Below are positions 23,561 through 35,154 of a DNA stretch of 64,000 nt, one piece after another. The stretch spans positions 22,964,001 through 23,028,000 of the forward strand of contig CM072806.1 in NCBI GenBank assembly GCA_037013495.1. Reading direction: 5' to 3'. Under the pieces are notes generated by a model. That model did no database searches, was not told where the DNA came from, and was given only the letters and a program-made list of their open reading frames with translations. The DNA is from Hippophae tibetana (lineage: Eukaryota; Streptophyta; Magnoliopsida; Rosales; Elaeagnaceae). Position 1 is the stretch's first letter; each line of letters starts with the position of its first letter. The position numbers and the translations under genes are program-made.

Positions 23561-24930
23561 GTTTCAATTCAATTAAAGAAATGGATTCTTTTGTATATTC
23601 TTATAGTGATCATTTTGATATTAAATTTTAATAATGTCCTTATTACATTCAATAAGTTTCTAAAAATAAATAAAAAAAGTTAGTAAATTACGAACTAAAA
23701 ACAAAAAGATCTAAAAAATGTTAAATTAAAAGTAAAAAAATTAAAGAAAAAATTAAAAATTAGTAAACTATAAAGTAAAAAATCTAAAAATCTAAAACTA
23801 AAAAATCTAAGAAAATAAAAATTAAACTAATAATTAATTACAAAATTGTAAAATCAATCCCCAACACATATAAACCAATTAATTATAAAATATATTATTT
23901 TAATAATTTATTTTTTATGCTAAGTGATTAAAATATAATTAAAAATTAATTTTTAATCAATAATAAAATGATAATTAATATGAAAAGTTTTTTCAAAATA
24001 TTTTTGTTTTAATATTTGATTATTATTAATATTTCATTAATTTTTAATTTTTAAAAATATTATTACCGTTGATATATATATCACTTATCTTCTATCACAT
24101 TTTAATTAATGAACTATAAGAATACTATTTTAATAAATTATCAAAATAATATTATTTATTTTTAATTTATCATTTTTTTAAGTTAAGAAATTATAAAATA
24201 ATTTTTAGAATTTAAGTAACTAAATGAAATTACTTTCATAATATGTAAGATTTTTATTATTCTCTCTTAATTTTAATTAGATAAGTGGTTCAAAATTAAG
24301 ATTTAATGATAACTTTTTACATGTGTACATATGATCAAAAAAATGAAAGATAAATTCATATTTAAAATTATTTATCATTTGTAAAATATCTCTTAGTTTT
24401 CAACTTGTTATTTTTATGAGCATTAAAATTATTATAAATTTTGTTAGTTGTTCTTAGAAGATAAAAACTTCAAAATTTTCATATAAAGTTATCCATCATC
24501 CTCTTTTTTATCTTACAAATTCATCATCTTCAACATAGTTTGGTTTCTCTATTTTTTTAGACTATTTTTAACTTTTTATGATATTATTTCATTTTGGTGT
24601 TAAACTAAAAATTTCAAAAAAATTAAAAAAAAATAATATACTTAAAACATATAACAACAAAAATAATATCTTAATAACATTAAATATGCATAAATGATCA
24701 TAATTTATTTTAAATATTTAATGTGAAATAATGTGAAAGATTTTTTTTAAAGAAAATATATAAATTGATAATAAGTTATGTTATTTTTTATTTTGAATTT
24801 TAAGTATTTTAAAAAAATCTTTAAATAATAATAATTAAATGAACTTTTTTAGTTTTAAATTATTGGTATACTTAAATTAAAACGTAAAGAATATTAATCT
24901 ATTCCTATAATAATATGGTTCTGTACATAA
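23561..24930. other. Very AT-rich spacer
   Basis: No gene, RNA or structured repeat recognised. Long A/T tracts up to the promoter of the BAR-SH3 gene; the 24900-25060 end is presumably its promoter and 5' leader. Confidence 0.5.
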
Positions 24931-25060
24931 CTTTGCCTTTTATTGAACACGGTTAGTACTTAGTAGAGAACCGAAGTTTTCTCGGTGCTCGCATATACAA
25001 TTAGTCCAAAAGGAAATTTGGAGAATTTGTCGATTCAATCGATACAGCTTCTTCAAATCA

Positions 25061-28000
25061 ATGGATGTAATCAGAAAGCAAGCATCCAATCTTAGAGAGC
25101 AAGTCTCTAAGCAACAGCAGGTACATTCTTTCTTCTCTCCTTAGTTCCCAAAATTAGAATGAAAACAGTAATTCAGATTTCCCTATTTATTTTACTCTTT
25201 GATTCTTCCTACTTATTATTCTGATGCTAATTTTCATTTTATGATCATCTGTGATATTGAATTTCATTTCTGATTCGGAAATCTTAAATGCGTGCTTCAT
25301 GTTATGTCTAACTGGTATTGAATTTACACGTGATCTATAATTAACTCGGGATCGAATTTTATTTTTCATTTTGTTAACTAGGGTTTGTATGAATTACACG
25401 CTGTTTTTTTTTAAGTTTTTTTCTTTTTAAATAATATATAACACACGTTTACGTGGCACGTATTCGAACTCACCGTGCGAGCATATGACAATTGGCTGTC
25501 TTTTTAAGTTTTTAATCAAGTGGTTTTTGGTATGTTCTGCTTGTTGCTGTGCTTTTACCCTTGTATTGCATCGATGTCATAAGCTTTTGGTTTTAAAAGA
25601 AAAGATTCGGACAGAAATTAGGGAAAATGTCAGCCAGCAACTATGAGTTCTTACATTTTCGTGTTAGTTTTATCATTTCCATTTTAAAGGCCTTTATGTA
25701 GGGAGGACTACCTGATAATCTGCAGCTCGCTGTGTCTTGTTACATTCAGTCAGTTGTTTTTGTAATTGGCTTTCAGTTCACGATGGCTATAATGATTTGC
25801 CTAAAAATCATTACTTCTTTTCTTGTTTGAAGAACATTGATAATTGTCTGATATTCTTTCTGTATTCTTTGTATTACCAAGGCTATGTTGCATACTATGC
25901 ATATTAAGAAACCATAGCTTAAAAAATTTCTAGGCCATCTTCTAACTGCTCCATGTACTTTCTATAGCAAGTCCAAATTGATTATGTATAGTCATCCAAC
26001 TTGTGAATTATTTGGTGTGTCAGGCTGTTAAACAATTTGCTGCTGGTATATATGGAAGTTCAGATAATAATGTTGTTGATGAAGCAGAAATCCAACAGCA
26101 TAAAAAACTTGAGAAACTGTACCTATCGACACGTGCTGCCAAGGTTGGGTTGTATTCTTTAGCTTCAATGTAATTTTGCCACATTTTTAATTTCTAAACC
26201 TTAGATTTTATTTGTTAAACAGCGCTTCCAAAGAGACATTGTTCGTGGTGTGGAAGCTTTCGTATTTACAGGATCTAAGCAAGTTGAAATAGGCGATTTT
26301 CTTAAACAGGCTGTCATCTAATAATTTCGTGTTAGTTTTATCATTTGCATAAAATGAAAACTATCTTCTGCAGGTACCAAGTTGTCAGAAGACAGCAGGA
26401 AATATGGCATTGAAAACAATTGCACCAGTGGTAATGCATTATCCAGAGCTGCAATAAATTTTGCTAGGGCTCGTGCTCAAATGGAAAGAGAGCATGGAGT
26501 CCTTCTGAAAGCCCTTGGCACACAGGTTTGAAAAAGCTTCATTGAAATCTGATTAAATAATAATACAAGGCATAAATTATGCAAGTAAAAATATTCATAC
26601 TATAACCATTACTAGTACATTTAATGTTTGTTGGATTTTTTTTTGCAAAAAGTACAATATTGATCTCAGTTGCAGTTGCAAATACACACTTCTAATTTTA
26701 GTTTGTGACCCATGTAAAAATATGTAGAAGCTTTCCTATCTTGTTTGGTACAACAATGCCAAGAAAATATGACTTACTTTGACGTTTTGATAATTATAAG
26801 AGAGATAACATAGTTTTCTTTTTATCTGCATAAACATATGAACAAAGTACAGAACTAGATTAAGAAATTATTTTGGTTCCTAATAACCCCTTGCTTGCCC
26901 CCTCTTTTAAATTATTATCTTTTGGCAAGGTTTCTTTAATACTTGTTACATGACAACAACCTTTCCTTTTTAATAATCTATCCAGGTTGCAGAGCCTTTA
27001 AGAGCCATGGTTATGGGAGCTCCCTTGGAGGATGCTCGGAAACTTGCTCAAAGATATGATCGAATGCAACAGGAAGCTGAAGCTCAGGTAATAATGTATA
27101 TAAAAGATATTATACTGCATCTCTTCTTTTTTGTTCTAAAGCATTGGCTAGGTTATTTCCGGATTTAATCTCTGAGATAGGAAGTATGGATAGGTTCTGA
27201 TATTTTTATGGTATAGCCAGCTTGACATGTTGGAGCTGTATCCATGATTTTGTTTTCGAGTTAATCTTTATGTTCTAACTTGTACCCAGTCAGGTCATTG
27301 ATGTATCTAAACGCCAAGCAAAAGTACTGGAATCTGCAACTAATGGTGATTTTATCATGAAGCTAGAAGCCGCTGAAATCAAGCTTCAGGAACTTCAGTC
27401 AAATGTGGCAATATTGGGGAAAGAAGCTGCTGCCGCAATGGCTTCTGTGGAAGGTCAACAACAAAGATTGACACTTCAGCGTCTTGTTGTGATGGTAATG
27501 CATTTCTATCCTTCTTACCGCCTCTTATTATTGACATATTCTTTACCATGTTGTTCTTGGTCTGTTTCTCACTCTTGTATGGTGTGACTTGAAATTGTTT
27601 TAACTTGTGTTTTTCTAATTAGATTGAAGGAGAACGGATTTATCATCAGAGAGTTCTACAGATACTTGATCAGCTTCAAGGCGTGGTATGGAATATCTTA
27701 TACCTTAGCCAATTGTTTATAGATGTTAATAGATAATGCAAGCCAACTCCTTTTCTGTTTAGAGGGATTGTATATTAGCATATGCTTTATGTTGATTTCC
27801 TTTCAAATGGTTATGATTAATGTCTTTTTTCTTATCAATTAGATCTTGTCAGAGTGCCAAAGAATTGAAGCACCACCTAGTCCAGATGCAGAGAACAGTA
27901 TGCCTCCACCATCATCATATGATGAGGTAAATGGTGCCTCTGCTTCTGAAATCTATGATGGATCAGCAGACAATGTAGACTTTTTCTTGGGAGAGGTAAC

Positions 28001-29451
28001 TCTTAATTTTTTTTTTTACCATATTCTGTCTGATGGCATTTTTTATCTTGGTTTGTAGACCATTACATCTTTTGAGTTCTAAATGTTCCCCATTGTTCTG
28101 TCTAGGTTATGCATACATTTCAAGCTGTAACTGATGTGGAATTAAGTTTATTCATCGGTGATTATATTGTTGTGCGAAAGGTTTGTTTTTTCTATATTTT
28201 CTTCATTCACTTACAGTATGGTCCTTCCTATCTATGATTAGATCAGTGAATGACGTAGCCAAAGTATCATGTTAATAGCAAAATAAAATGAGAAAACAAG
28301 TATAAAATATCTAGGGATGCTTTTAGTTTGTAATGTAGCGTGTGATAATAAGGGAAGATTTAGCAGGAAAGTTACAGTGCACATGCTTGCATGTCTGAGA
28401 TTAAACTAAAAGCATATTCGTACATAGGAAATTCCTTTGGGTCAAATTAGTCACATGATCACTATTATGACAGCATTAGTTGCTATTAAGGAAAATTATC
28501 GTAAATACTACTGAGTTTAATGTTTGCAAAATGTCACAGATATCCCTAACACTAAACTGTTATATTAGACATAATATCTAAGGGTAAAAAAACATGTTAT
28601 AATGTTGAATTTCAATGAAAGTGTGATTTTTCATTTGAAATTTTTGTTTTTGTTCGAATCCTCTATCTAGTAATCAATATTAAACACTTAATCTTAACAA
28701 TATAAGATGATTAGTTTTATCTAAGGTATTAATATTTATCCATTAATAAAATCCTTAAATAAATTTTTTTTATTTTCTTTTTAATTTTGCACATGATTAT
28801 CTCAACCTCATTTTCAGTCAAACTCTGTATGCAATTTGATGTGATTTTTTTATTTTTCTTTGTTCAATAAAAGAGATGCAATAATTTGATGCTAGAATAA
28901 TCATAGTTCTAATATTTTTGGTAAAGAATTAAACTAAACAAACCATCTTAGTTTTAAAGAAAAAAATTTAATAGAGATAGTAATTTTTAACCTTGACCAC
29001 AAATATTAATTATTTAATTGTAGATTCTAAATTGTCTCAGAAGTGTTGATTACTTGTTAACATTCATGCCGTTAGCACCATATTGTGGCTTCTCGATAGG
29101 AAAATTATGCCCTTCTTGGAAGTCCTCAGTTTTGGTCTTCACAATTTCCTTCCCATGCCTACTGTCATTAGCATTATGATTTATCATTGTTCTCTCTGAA
29201 CGGGACATCTTGGAACTTTTAACTTATATATTATTATTTATTCCTCTTTTTAATGTATCCAAGCATATTTTATTTGAATGTTTGCATTATTATTTATTTT
29301 TGCATCAAGTTAAAGCTTTCTTGGGATTTGACAGATTTCAAAAAATGGTTGGGCTGAAGGCGAATGTAAAGGCAAAGCCGGTTGGTTCCCGTTTAGCTAC
29401 ATAGCAAGGCAAGAACGTATTCATGCAAGCAAGGTGGCTGAAATCTTTTGA
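25061..29451 (+). CDS. SH3P2: BAR and SH3 domain protein, SH3P2-like
   Basis: Ten-exon model: 25061-25120, 26024-26143, 26223-26292, 26374-26525, 26986-27087, 27294-27494, 27623-27685, 27843-27995, 28106-28180, 29335-29451; 370 residues, as in Arabidopsis SH3P2. Known role: the BAR domain dimerises and tubulates membranes, the SH3 domain recruits partners; SH3P2 works in clathrin-linked trafficking, cell-plate formation, ubiquitin-cargo sorting and autophagosome formation. What I see: MDVIRKQASNLREQVSKQQQ, the BAR coiled-coil (about residues 1-250; KLSEDSRKYGIENNCTSGNA, VAEPLRAMVMGAPLEDAR, LGKEAAAAMASVE), a proline-rich linker (APPSPD, MPPPSSYDE, about 265-285) and a C-terminal SH3 (about 306-366; GWAEGECKGKAGWFPFSYIA). 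Oddities: intron 3 would be GC-AG, and the ALYDY-like start of the SH3 is VMHTF. All other introns are GT-AG; no stops. SH3P3 is the closest alternative name. Confidence 0.92.
26293..26373 (+). other. Probable GC-AG intron (intron 3 of SH3P2-like gene)
   Basis: To keep the conserved KQVEIG-TKLSED junction, exon 3 must end at 26292 (ATAG) and exon 4 begin at 26374 (GTACCAAG after CTGCAG). The intron then starts GCGATT. GC donors make up about one percent of plant introns but usually read GCAAGT; this one lacks that compensation. If not spliced, the frame reads GDFLKQAVI and stops. Confidence 0.75.
28181..29334 (+). other. Long last intron of the SH3P2-like gene
   Basis: The 1.15-kb intron splits the SH3 domain between VVRK and ISKNGW. 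It is non-coding and AT-rich; no element ends are evident. The open frame at 29210-29404 runs across the acceptor site in a different frame from the gene. Confidence 0.7.
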
Positions 29452-29459
29452 AGTTTATA

Positions 29460-29870
29460 ATTGTTCGGACGTTGATCACAGCCACGATGTTGGTTAGTAT
29501 AGGCCATTGTATCATCAAACAAGCTCGACATTTCAGACTGACATTTATACTTAAACTTGACTATTTTTATTTTTTATGCTTAGACCTATAATCTTACAGA
29601 CATGTGCTTATAATCACTTATATATAATCAATGAAAGGTTTTGATTCATCATAATTTATTACTTCTTTTTAGTTTTTCTCTTTAAATTTGAACTATCCCT
29701 TAACGTTTAGGCCCATTGTGGGACTTAGGTTTTAAGGCATGTTCTATTGAAATTCTGACACTTCTTAATAGGATTTAATTTGAGTTTGAATTTTACCTAA
29801 GTACAAAAGTTTAACTCCACCTTGAAAATTAGCTTGGACAAACATGGTTTGGATAGGGCACCGAAAAGAG
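29460..29870. other. 3' flank of the SH3P2-like gene
   Basis: The 3' untranslated region and spacer. ATAATCAATGAAAGG near 29625 could include a weak poly(A) signal. Nothing else seen. Confidence 0.4.
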
Positions 29871-30291
29871 TACGATTGGTTGAAGGACGAGTCGAAGATT
29901 CAATTGAGGATGTGCTTGTCGTAAATGAGAAAATGGAGGGCGATGTAGCAAATGGGGTTTAAGAAGTGAGGAACTCAAACTATGAGATATAACAGGAACT
30001 CTTTGAAATTAAAAGATCAATGGACCAAAGAGAGTGAATTGTTGAATAATTAGAGACTTGAATTACCCAAAGTTGGGATTATTCCTAATGAGGCCTTAGA
30101 AGGAAACAAAGGTGATAAGGAGGTGAATTGCATGATAACTAATATGGAAAGATAGAGGGAGGCCTAAAATTAGAATTGGATTGAACGACGATGTCACTAT
30201 ATTGGAGTGTTATCAACTTGGATACAAGAGACAATTACCACAAGTATAGCTTGATGTTGCCTTAGAGGAAAAATTTCTAAGGCAAAACAAA

Positions 30292-30794
30292 GTGCTAGTT
30301 CCAGAAGAACAAATTAGGAACCAAAACACAAGGCAAAGTTTAGAAAATGTTTGTAAACAATTGGTTGGATCCTCTGATGCAATCGAATTGAACAAATCAT
30401 TCGAGAAATTCCCCCTTTCTTACAACCCGAGTTATAAAGGAACCAAAGATCTAATTGGTCACATGCTTTTCTTCATAACAACAATGGTCGAATAAGCATG
30501 GCATGAGACAAAAAGGACTCTATGTTGTGCAAGTCCTTCGTAGTCACTTTGCACGATTCATCACATAAATGGTTCAACGATTTGACAAGAGGTAGTATCA
30601 TAACTTTCATTGAGCTTGTGAGGTTATTTGTTACTAATTATGCCAGCAACAAACTATTAAGAAAGGAGTCACATTTGTTACACAAAATGGAAGAATTTGT
30701 CAAGGCATATATGAAAAGGTTTCATGAAGAAAAGATCAAAATCTCTGATTGGTTAAACCCCACAATGGTTCAAGCATTCAGGAAAAAGTTTTGA
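30292..30794 (+). pseudogene. gag of the Tat-type element
   Basis: Two open segments (30292-30495 and 30522-30794) join by a frameshift at about 30495 into the retrotransposon gag domain: NPSYKGTKDL, then SSHKWFNDLTRGSIITFIEL and EEFVKAYMKRFHEEKIKISD. A capsid-type domain without a zinc knuckle in view. Inactive. Confidence 0.75.
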
Positions 30795-31434
30795 GGAGTT
30801 CGGGCCTATTTGCTAAAAGGGAAAGAGAAAAGACAAATTATCTTGAAAAAACAAACACCTCGACAAACAAAAGGTTTGCTAGTCGAATTTTCATAAAGGG
30901 GCAATACATGAAACATGAATGGTGGGCAGTGGGGAAGGTCGTTCTCTCCATTTGAATGATCAAACTGTCTATCATGATAGTTTATTCCATAATAATGACC
31001 AACTTTGTAATAGTTGATGCACAAGCACATTATAATTTTCAGGAAGGCTATAAATACACAAAATGAGGGTAGTTCCTTCTACATATCATCAAGTCATTAC
31101 ATACCCCACTTAGAAGGGATTATGGAAATTAAGGGAGATCAAGAGAAGGCTTGGAGTTGTTATAATGCAACTATAAAACAAGTAGGATCGAAATAGCAAT
31201 CACAAACTTGACCAATCGTGTCAAGATCAGATGTTGGAGTTGGTGAAAGTTGGAAGTAAGGACATTCACATATTAAAAGCAAGCACAAATGTATTCGCAT
31301 GGGGATCAAAGGATATGTCGAGAATAAATCCCAAGGTCATTACCCATAAACTAAATATGGATCCACATTGAAAATCAATACATCAAAGAGAGAAAAAATT
31401 TCCATGAGAAAAGAGTAATGTGATCTGAATACAG

Positions 31435-31990
31435 ATGAACATGCTAAAAGAGACAAAGATTGTCATAGAAATGGATAATCTGATGTGGTTGTCAAATGTA
31501 ATGGTGGTCAACAAAGTCTATGGGGCTTCCCAAATATACATTGCTTTTACCAATGTCAACGATGCTTGTCCTAAGGACTATTATCCACTATCAAACATTG
31601 ATAAGCTTGTCAATGCCATTACAAGACTCGATCTTATGAGTTTCCTTGATGGTTATTCAGGCTATCACCAAATCACATGGACCCCGAAGATGAAACAAAA
31701 ACATATTTTATAACCAAGGAAGGTATATTATGTTATGCAAGGATGTCATTCAGGTTTAAAAAAATGTAAGGGCCATATATTAAAGACTAGTAAATAGAAT
31801 GTTCAAGGATCTACTCAGATGAAATATGGAAGTATATGTGGATGAAATGATAGTCAAATCGTACATTATGTTGACTATGTTGATTATCTTAAGGAGGCTT
31901 TTAAGTTGATATGAAGTTATGGAATAAGACTGAACCTTAACAAATGTATGTTCAGTGTCACCTCAAGAAAGTTCCCTACGAGCCTAGTTT
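31435..31990 (+). pseudogene. Reverse transcriptase of the Tat-type element
   Basis: MWLSNVMVVNKVYG, DACPKDYYPLSNID and SFLDGYSGYHQITW are fingers/palm motifs. After a stop at 31711 the palm continues in broken frames with YMWMDE-like and NLNKCMFSV words. Not functional. Confidence 0.8.
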
Positions 31991-33600
31991 ATACTCGAGG
32001 AATTAAGGTTAATCTTAACAGAATATAGGTTTGGTTAATGTGAAGTCATCCTTGAATCATAAAGGCATCCAAAAACTAAATCAAAGGATTATTGCACCTC
32101 GATAGGTTCATTTTGAGGTGCACATACAAGTGTTCACCATTTTTAAACTTTTGAGGAAAAACACATCAATTTTTTAAAATGAAGAGTGTGAACAAACTTT
32201 TTCAGGAGATCAAGACTTAACTCGAAAAAGCAACAATCCTCCTAAACCCAATACGAGGAGAAGTTATGTGTTTATATCTCTTAGTGATAACTCGAACTAC
32301 AAGCGTTGTCCTACTCATCAAAAGAGAAAAGATCTAACATCTTTTTTGCTTTGTTAGCTAGGTCTAAATAATGCCCAAGGAAGATATCCCATGCCAGACA
32401 AATTGGCATTGGCTCTCAAAATAATGGCTTGAAAACTAACACTATTTTGGGTCTCACACCCTCATTGTGTTAACCTTACACCCTCTAAAAATGGTACTCA
32501 CTCGACTTGAGGTCACAAGTAGTTAGCCAATATTGCAATTAAGCTTGAGAATATGACTTAAAGTTTCAACCATGAACTTTTATTAAGGCTTAGGTCGTCA
32601 TATACTTCATGACTGAGTTCATTGAACGATCAAAAATAGAAGATTGAAGTGAGAGCAACTTAGATATTTGTACCACAAAATTGAAAGATTAAAGGTCGTT
32701 GGAGTCTTACGTAGATAGTGCCAACAACTTTAAAAGGACCAAGATTGATATTATGATTATTGACATGAAGAGAACCTTTATGAATATTCTATTCGAATGA
32801 CATTTCATATGACAAATAATGTGGCCAAGTATAAGGCTACCATATTTAGTGTCATGACCTCGAGATTTACGGGCACCTCATAATTGATCATGTATAGTGA
32901 TTTTAAGGTGTTAGTGAACCTATATGTGGGCTCATTTGAAGCAAAAGATGGAAAAATAAAAAAACCTTGAAAGGTTAAAAAAGGAATGCTCTATCCTTAA
33001 TGGATTCAAAATAGAGCAATTATAACTGAATAAGCTAATCACCTTGATAAGGATCCTGATAGAATACTTGGGTCATACAAATGTGATAAATTACCACATG
33101 TTATTTATATAAAATTTCTTCATTAATGAATGTCAACTTCATACTCGACCGTTACATCACCTACCATAGGCTAGACTAAACTCAATATTGGTTCTACAAA
33201 GTACCAATAATATACATTCAAAACACTTGTAAAAATAGGGATAATTATTCAATTACACCAAATGCAGGCCTATAAGCCCTTTAAAAGGTTGTATTCACGA
33301 CCACAGATCTTGTTGGCAATCTCAAGATAATCTAATGGAAAAATGTTAGCTTGGATTTGGTTGATAAATTGTAGTAGATGCTATATGATCTTAACCAAGG
33401 AGCATTCCCTGTCCACAAGAATCTTTTCATGGTCTTAGGTGACTTTCATCACCTTGAGAAACACACATTTTTTGTACTTCAAATATGCATTGGTCCAATG
33501 AGTTTCTTCTATACAAGATATGCCATTTTATTTAAGGCTTTCTTATCTCAAGTAGAATTTTCCTCGATATAGTCTCATAGTACTATCACTTTTTTCATGT

Positions 33601-33874
33601 AGCTATCAACCAAACCTTTATGCTTGTCTAATTCAAGCTTGAACCGTTTGACCTAATCTGTTAGTTTTGAGCTTTCCTTTTTAAGAAAAGGAACTCGGAA
33701 ATGTGACAAATAATTCTTTAACATGATTAACCAACCAAAGTAACGATGATAAATGCTTATGCTGGAAGTACTACACAAATACAATCGTGTACCTATAAAT
33801 TCAAAATTAATTCCACACATTTTATACATAAAAATATGGGAAAATCATTAGTGGTTATGACAACTTCCATATGT
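33601..33874. other. Spacer
   Basis: No feature recognised between the decayed Gypsy element and the CACTA end. Confidence 0.3.
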
Positions 33875-34340
33875 CACTACTACAATATATGTATATGGTC
33901 ATAGGGTATATCTATGACCTCATTCTTTTAAAAACCGAAGTCATTAAGTATGTCTATGACCTCTGTTTTTAAAAATATAGGTCATAAGATATGTCTATGG
34001 TCTCGGTTTTTATAAGACCGAGGTCATAAAGTATGTCTAAGGCCATAAATTTAAATAAAAATATAATTATTAATTATAATATTAAAAATCATATTATATT
34101 AAAATTAAAAGTGTAATTACATTTAAGAGTTTATACACTAAAATATAACAAGTTCTTACTAGTTAATTCTAATATTTACAATGACTATGAAGAATAACTT
34201 TACTATTACAAATTGACTTCTTACAATTACAATAATTTATAAGTATACTTCAAATTAACATAATCAAGTCCACAATGACTTCATCAGAAGTGTAAAGGTA
34301 AATGTTATAGGCGCTATTAGCAGTAGCTGCAACCACAGAA
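33875..34340 (+). mobile_element. CACTA (En/Spm) transposon end
   Basis: CACTACTACAATATATGT at 33875 is a good CACTA terminal sequence. It is followed by subterminal repeats with a period of about 42 bases (CTATGAC at 33912 and 33954, CTATGG at 33995, CTAAGG at 34037), in which GACCTCGGTTTTT faces inverted AAAAACCGA/AGACCGAGGTC copies. Such repeats bind the element's TnpA-like protein. I saw no matching inverted end (TTGTAGTAGTG) nearby and no transposase, so this is a one-ended remnant. Confidence 0.75.
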
Positions 34341-34351
34341 AGTAAATTGGT

Positions 34352-34463
34352 GCTGGTGTGCTACTATGTTAATGTGCTGGTGCTAATATTGGTGTGTTGG
34401 TGAGCTAGTGTATTAGTGTGCTGGTGTGCTAGTGCGTTGGTATGTTAGTGTGCTAGTGTCTCA
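34352..34463 (+). repeat. 8-bp minisatellite, consensus GTGTGCTR
   Basis: From 34392 on, nine consecutive 8-base units can be read (GTGTGTTG, GTGAGCTA, GTGTATTA, GTGTGCTG, GTGTGCTA, GTGCGTTG, GTATGTTA, GTGTGCTA, GTGTCTCA); less regular units extend back to about 34352. It lies within or beside the CACTA remnant. Confidence 0.85.
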
Positions 34464-34805
34464 TGTAATTCACCTTTTGTTGAGAATTGACATTATTTAC
34501 ACGTAGCCTTAAGGTAATTTTTGTACATTATTAACCCATGAGAACTAAAATTTAACATCATTTGAAGAATTTTTTTAGTATAATTATAAGTTAAAAGAAC
34601 AAAATAGGAATGAAATGTGAAGAAAGCATTAATTGCTTGGTGCATAATGATTGCAATTGTGTGATTTTTGTCATTTTTAAATTTCATGGTATGTTCGTAC
34701 ATGTATTAATAAACTCATGTTACAAGTAAATCAACTTGGGTTTGAGCTGTGGATAATGCTTGATGAAAGCTCCGTAATTCACATAGTGACATTACTAACA
34801 TTATG

Positions 34806-35040
34806 AGATGTTATAAATATGTTTATGTGAGGAAACAAATGTCTCATGAGAGACATGAATGTGTTTCGGTGAGGTAACGATAGTCTCTTGGGAGACATGA
34901 AAGTGTTTTCGTGACAAAACAAGTGTCTCATGAGAGACATGAATATGTTTCCTTGAGGAAACATGTGTCACGTGAGAGACATGGATAAGTTTCCATATGG
35001 AAACGAGTGTATTGTGAGAGAAAAATGTTACCGTGAGATA
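34806..35040 (+). repeat. 42-bp minisatellite with two dyads per unit
   Basis: The anchor AGACATG recurs at 34851, 34893, 34935 and 34977, exactly 42 bases apart, with weaker copies on each side. Each unit carries a GTCTCATGAGAGAC-type dyad and a GTTTCC..GGAAAC dyad; in the copy at about 34990 the latter is a perfect 16-base palindrome (GTTTCCATATGGAAAC). The 42-base period keeps one minus-strand frame open as a 14-residue repeat, which I do not take as a protein. Confidence 0.9.
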
Positions 35041-35154
35041 ATGTATATCTCAATTTTAAAGAAATATGGTCCACAGTGAGGAAGATGAAATATCACCCTC
35101 TTTGTGATATTTTGGTCTTGTGAGAGAGTATTTGGTGACATTGTGGTTTTGTGA

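Larger units (their letters stand above)
29871..33600 (+). mobile_element. Tat-type Ty3/Gypsy retrotransposon, decayed
   Basis: Domains come in the order gag, reverse transcriptase, RNase H. Gag: FPLSYNPSYKGTKDLIGHML (30292-30495), CKSFVVTLHDSSHKWFNDLT and FIELVRLFVTNYASNKLLRK (30522-30794). Reverse transcriptase: DACPKDYYPLSNIDKLV and LMSFLDGYSGYHQITW (31435-31713), then a frameshifted MSFRFK segment and a YVDE(M) active-site remnant near 31840. RNase H: a TNNVAKYKA-like trace near 32815. The pairing of TNLNKACPKD-like and SFxDxYSGY words separates it from the Athila-like elements. Stops and frameshifts are everywhere; LTRs were not identified, and the integrase part is unrecognisable. Confidence 0.75.

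Noticed and set aside
34779..34964. Minus-strand open frame with a 14-residue repeat (RHLFCHENTFMS type)
   Set aside because: It is the translation of the 42-bp minisatellite, whose period is a multiple of three; no gene context.
34806..35040. CRISPR-like array
   Set aside because: The units are directly adjacent with no unique spacers, and the genome is a plant's; it is a minisatellite.
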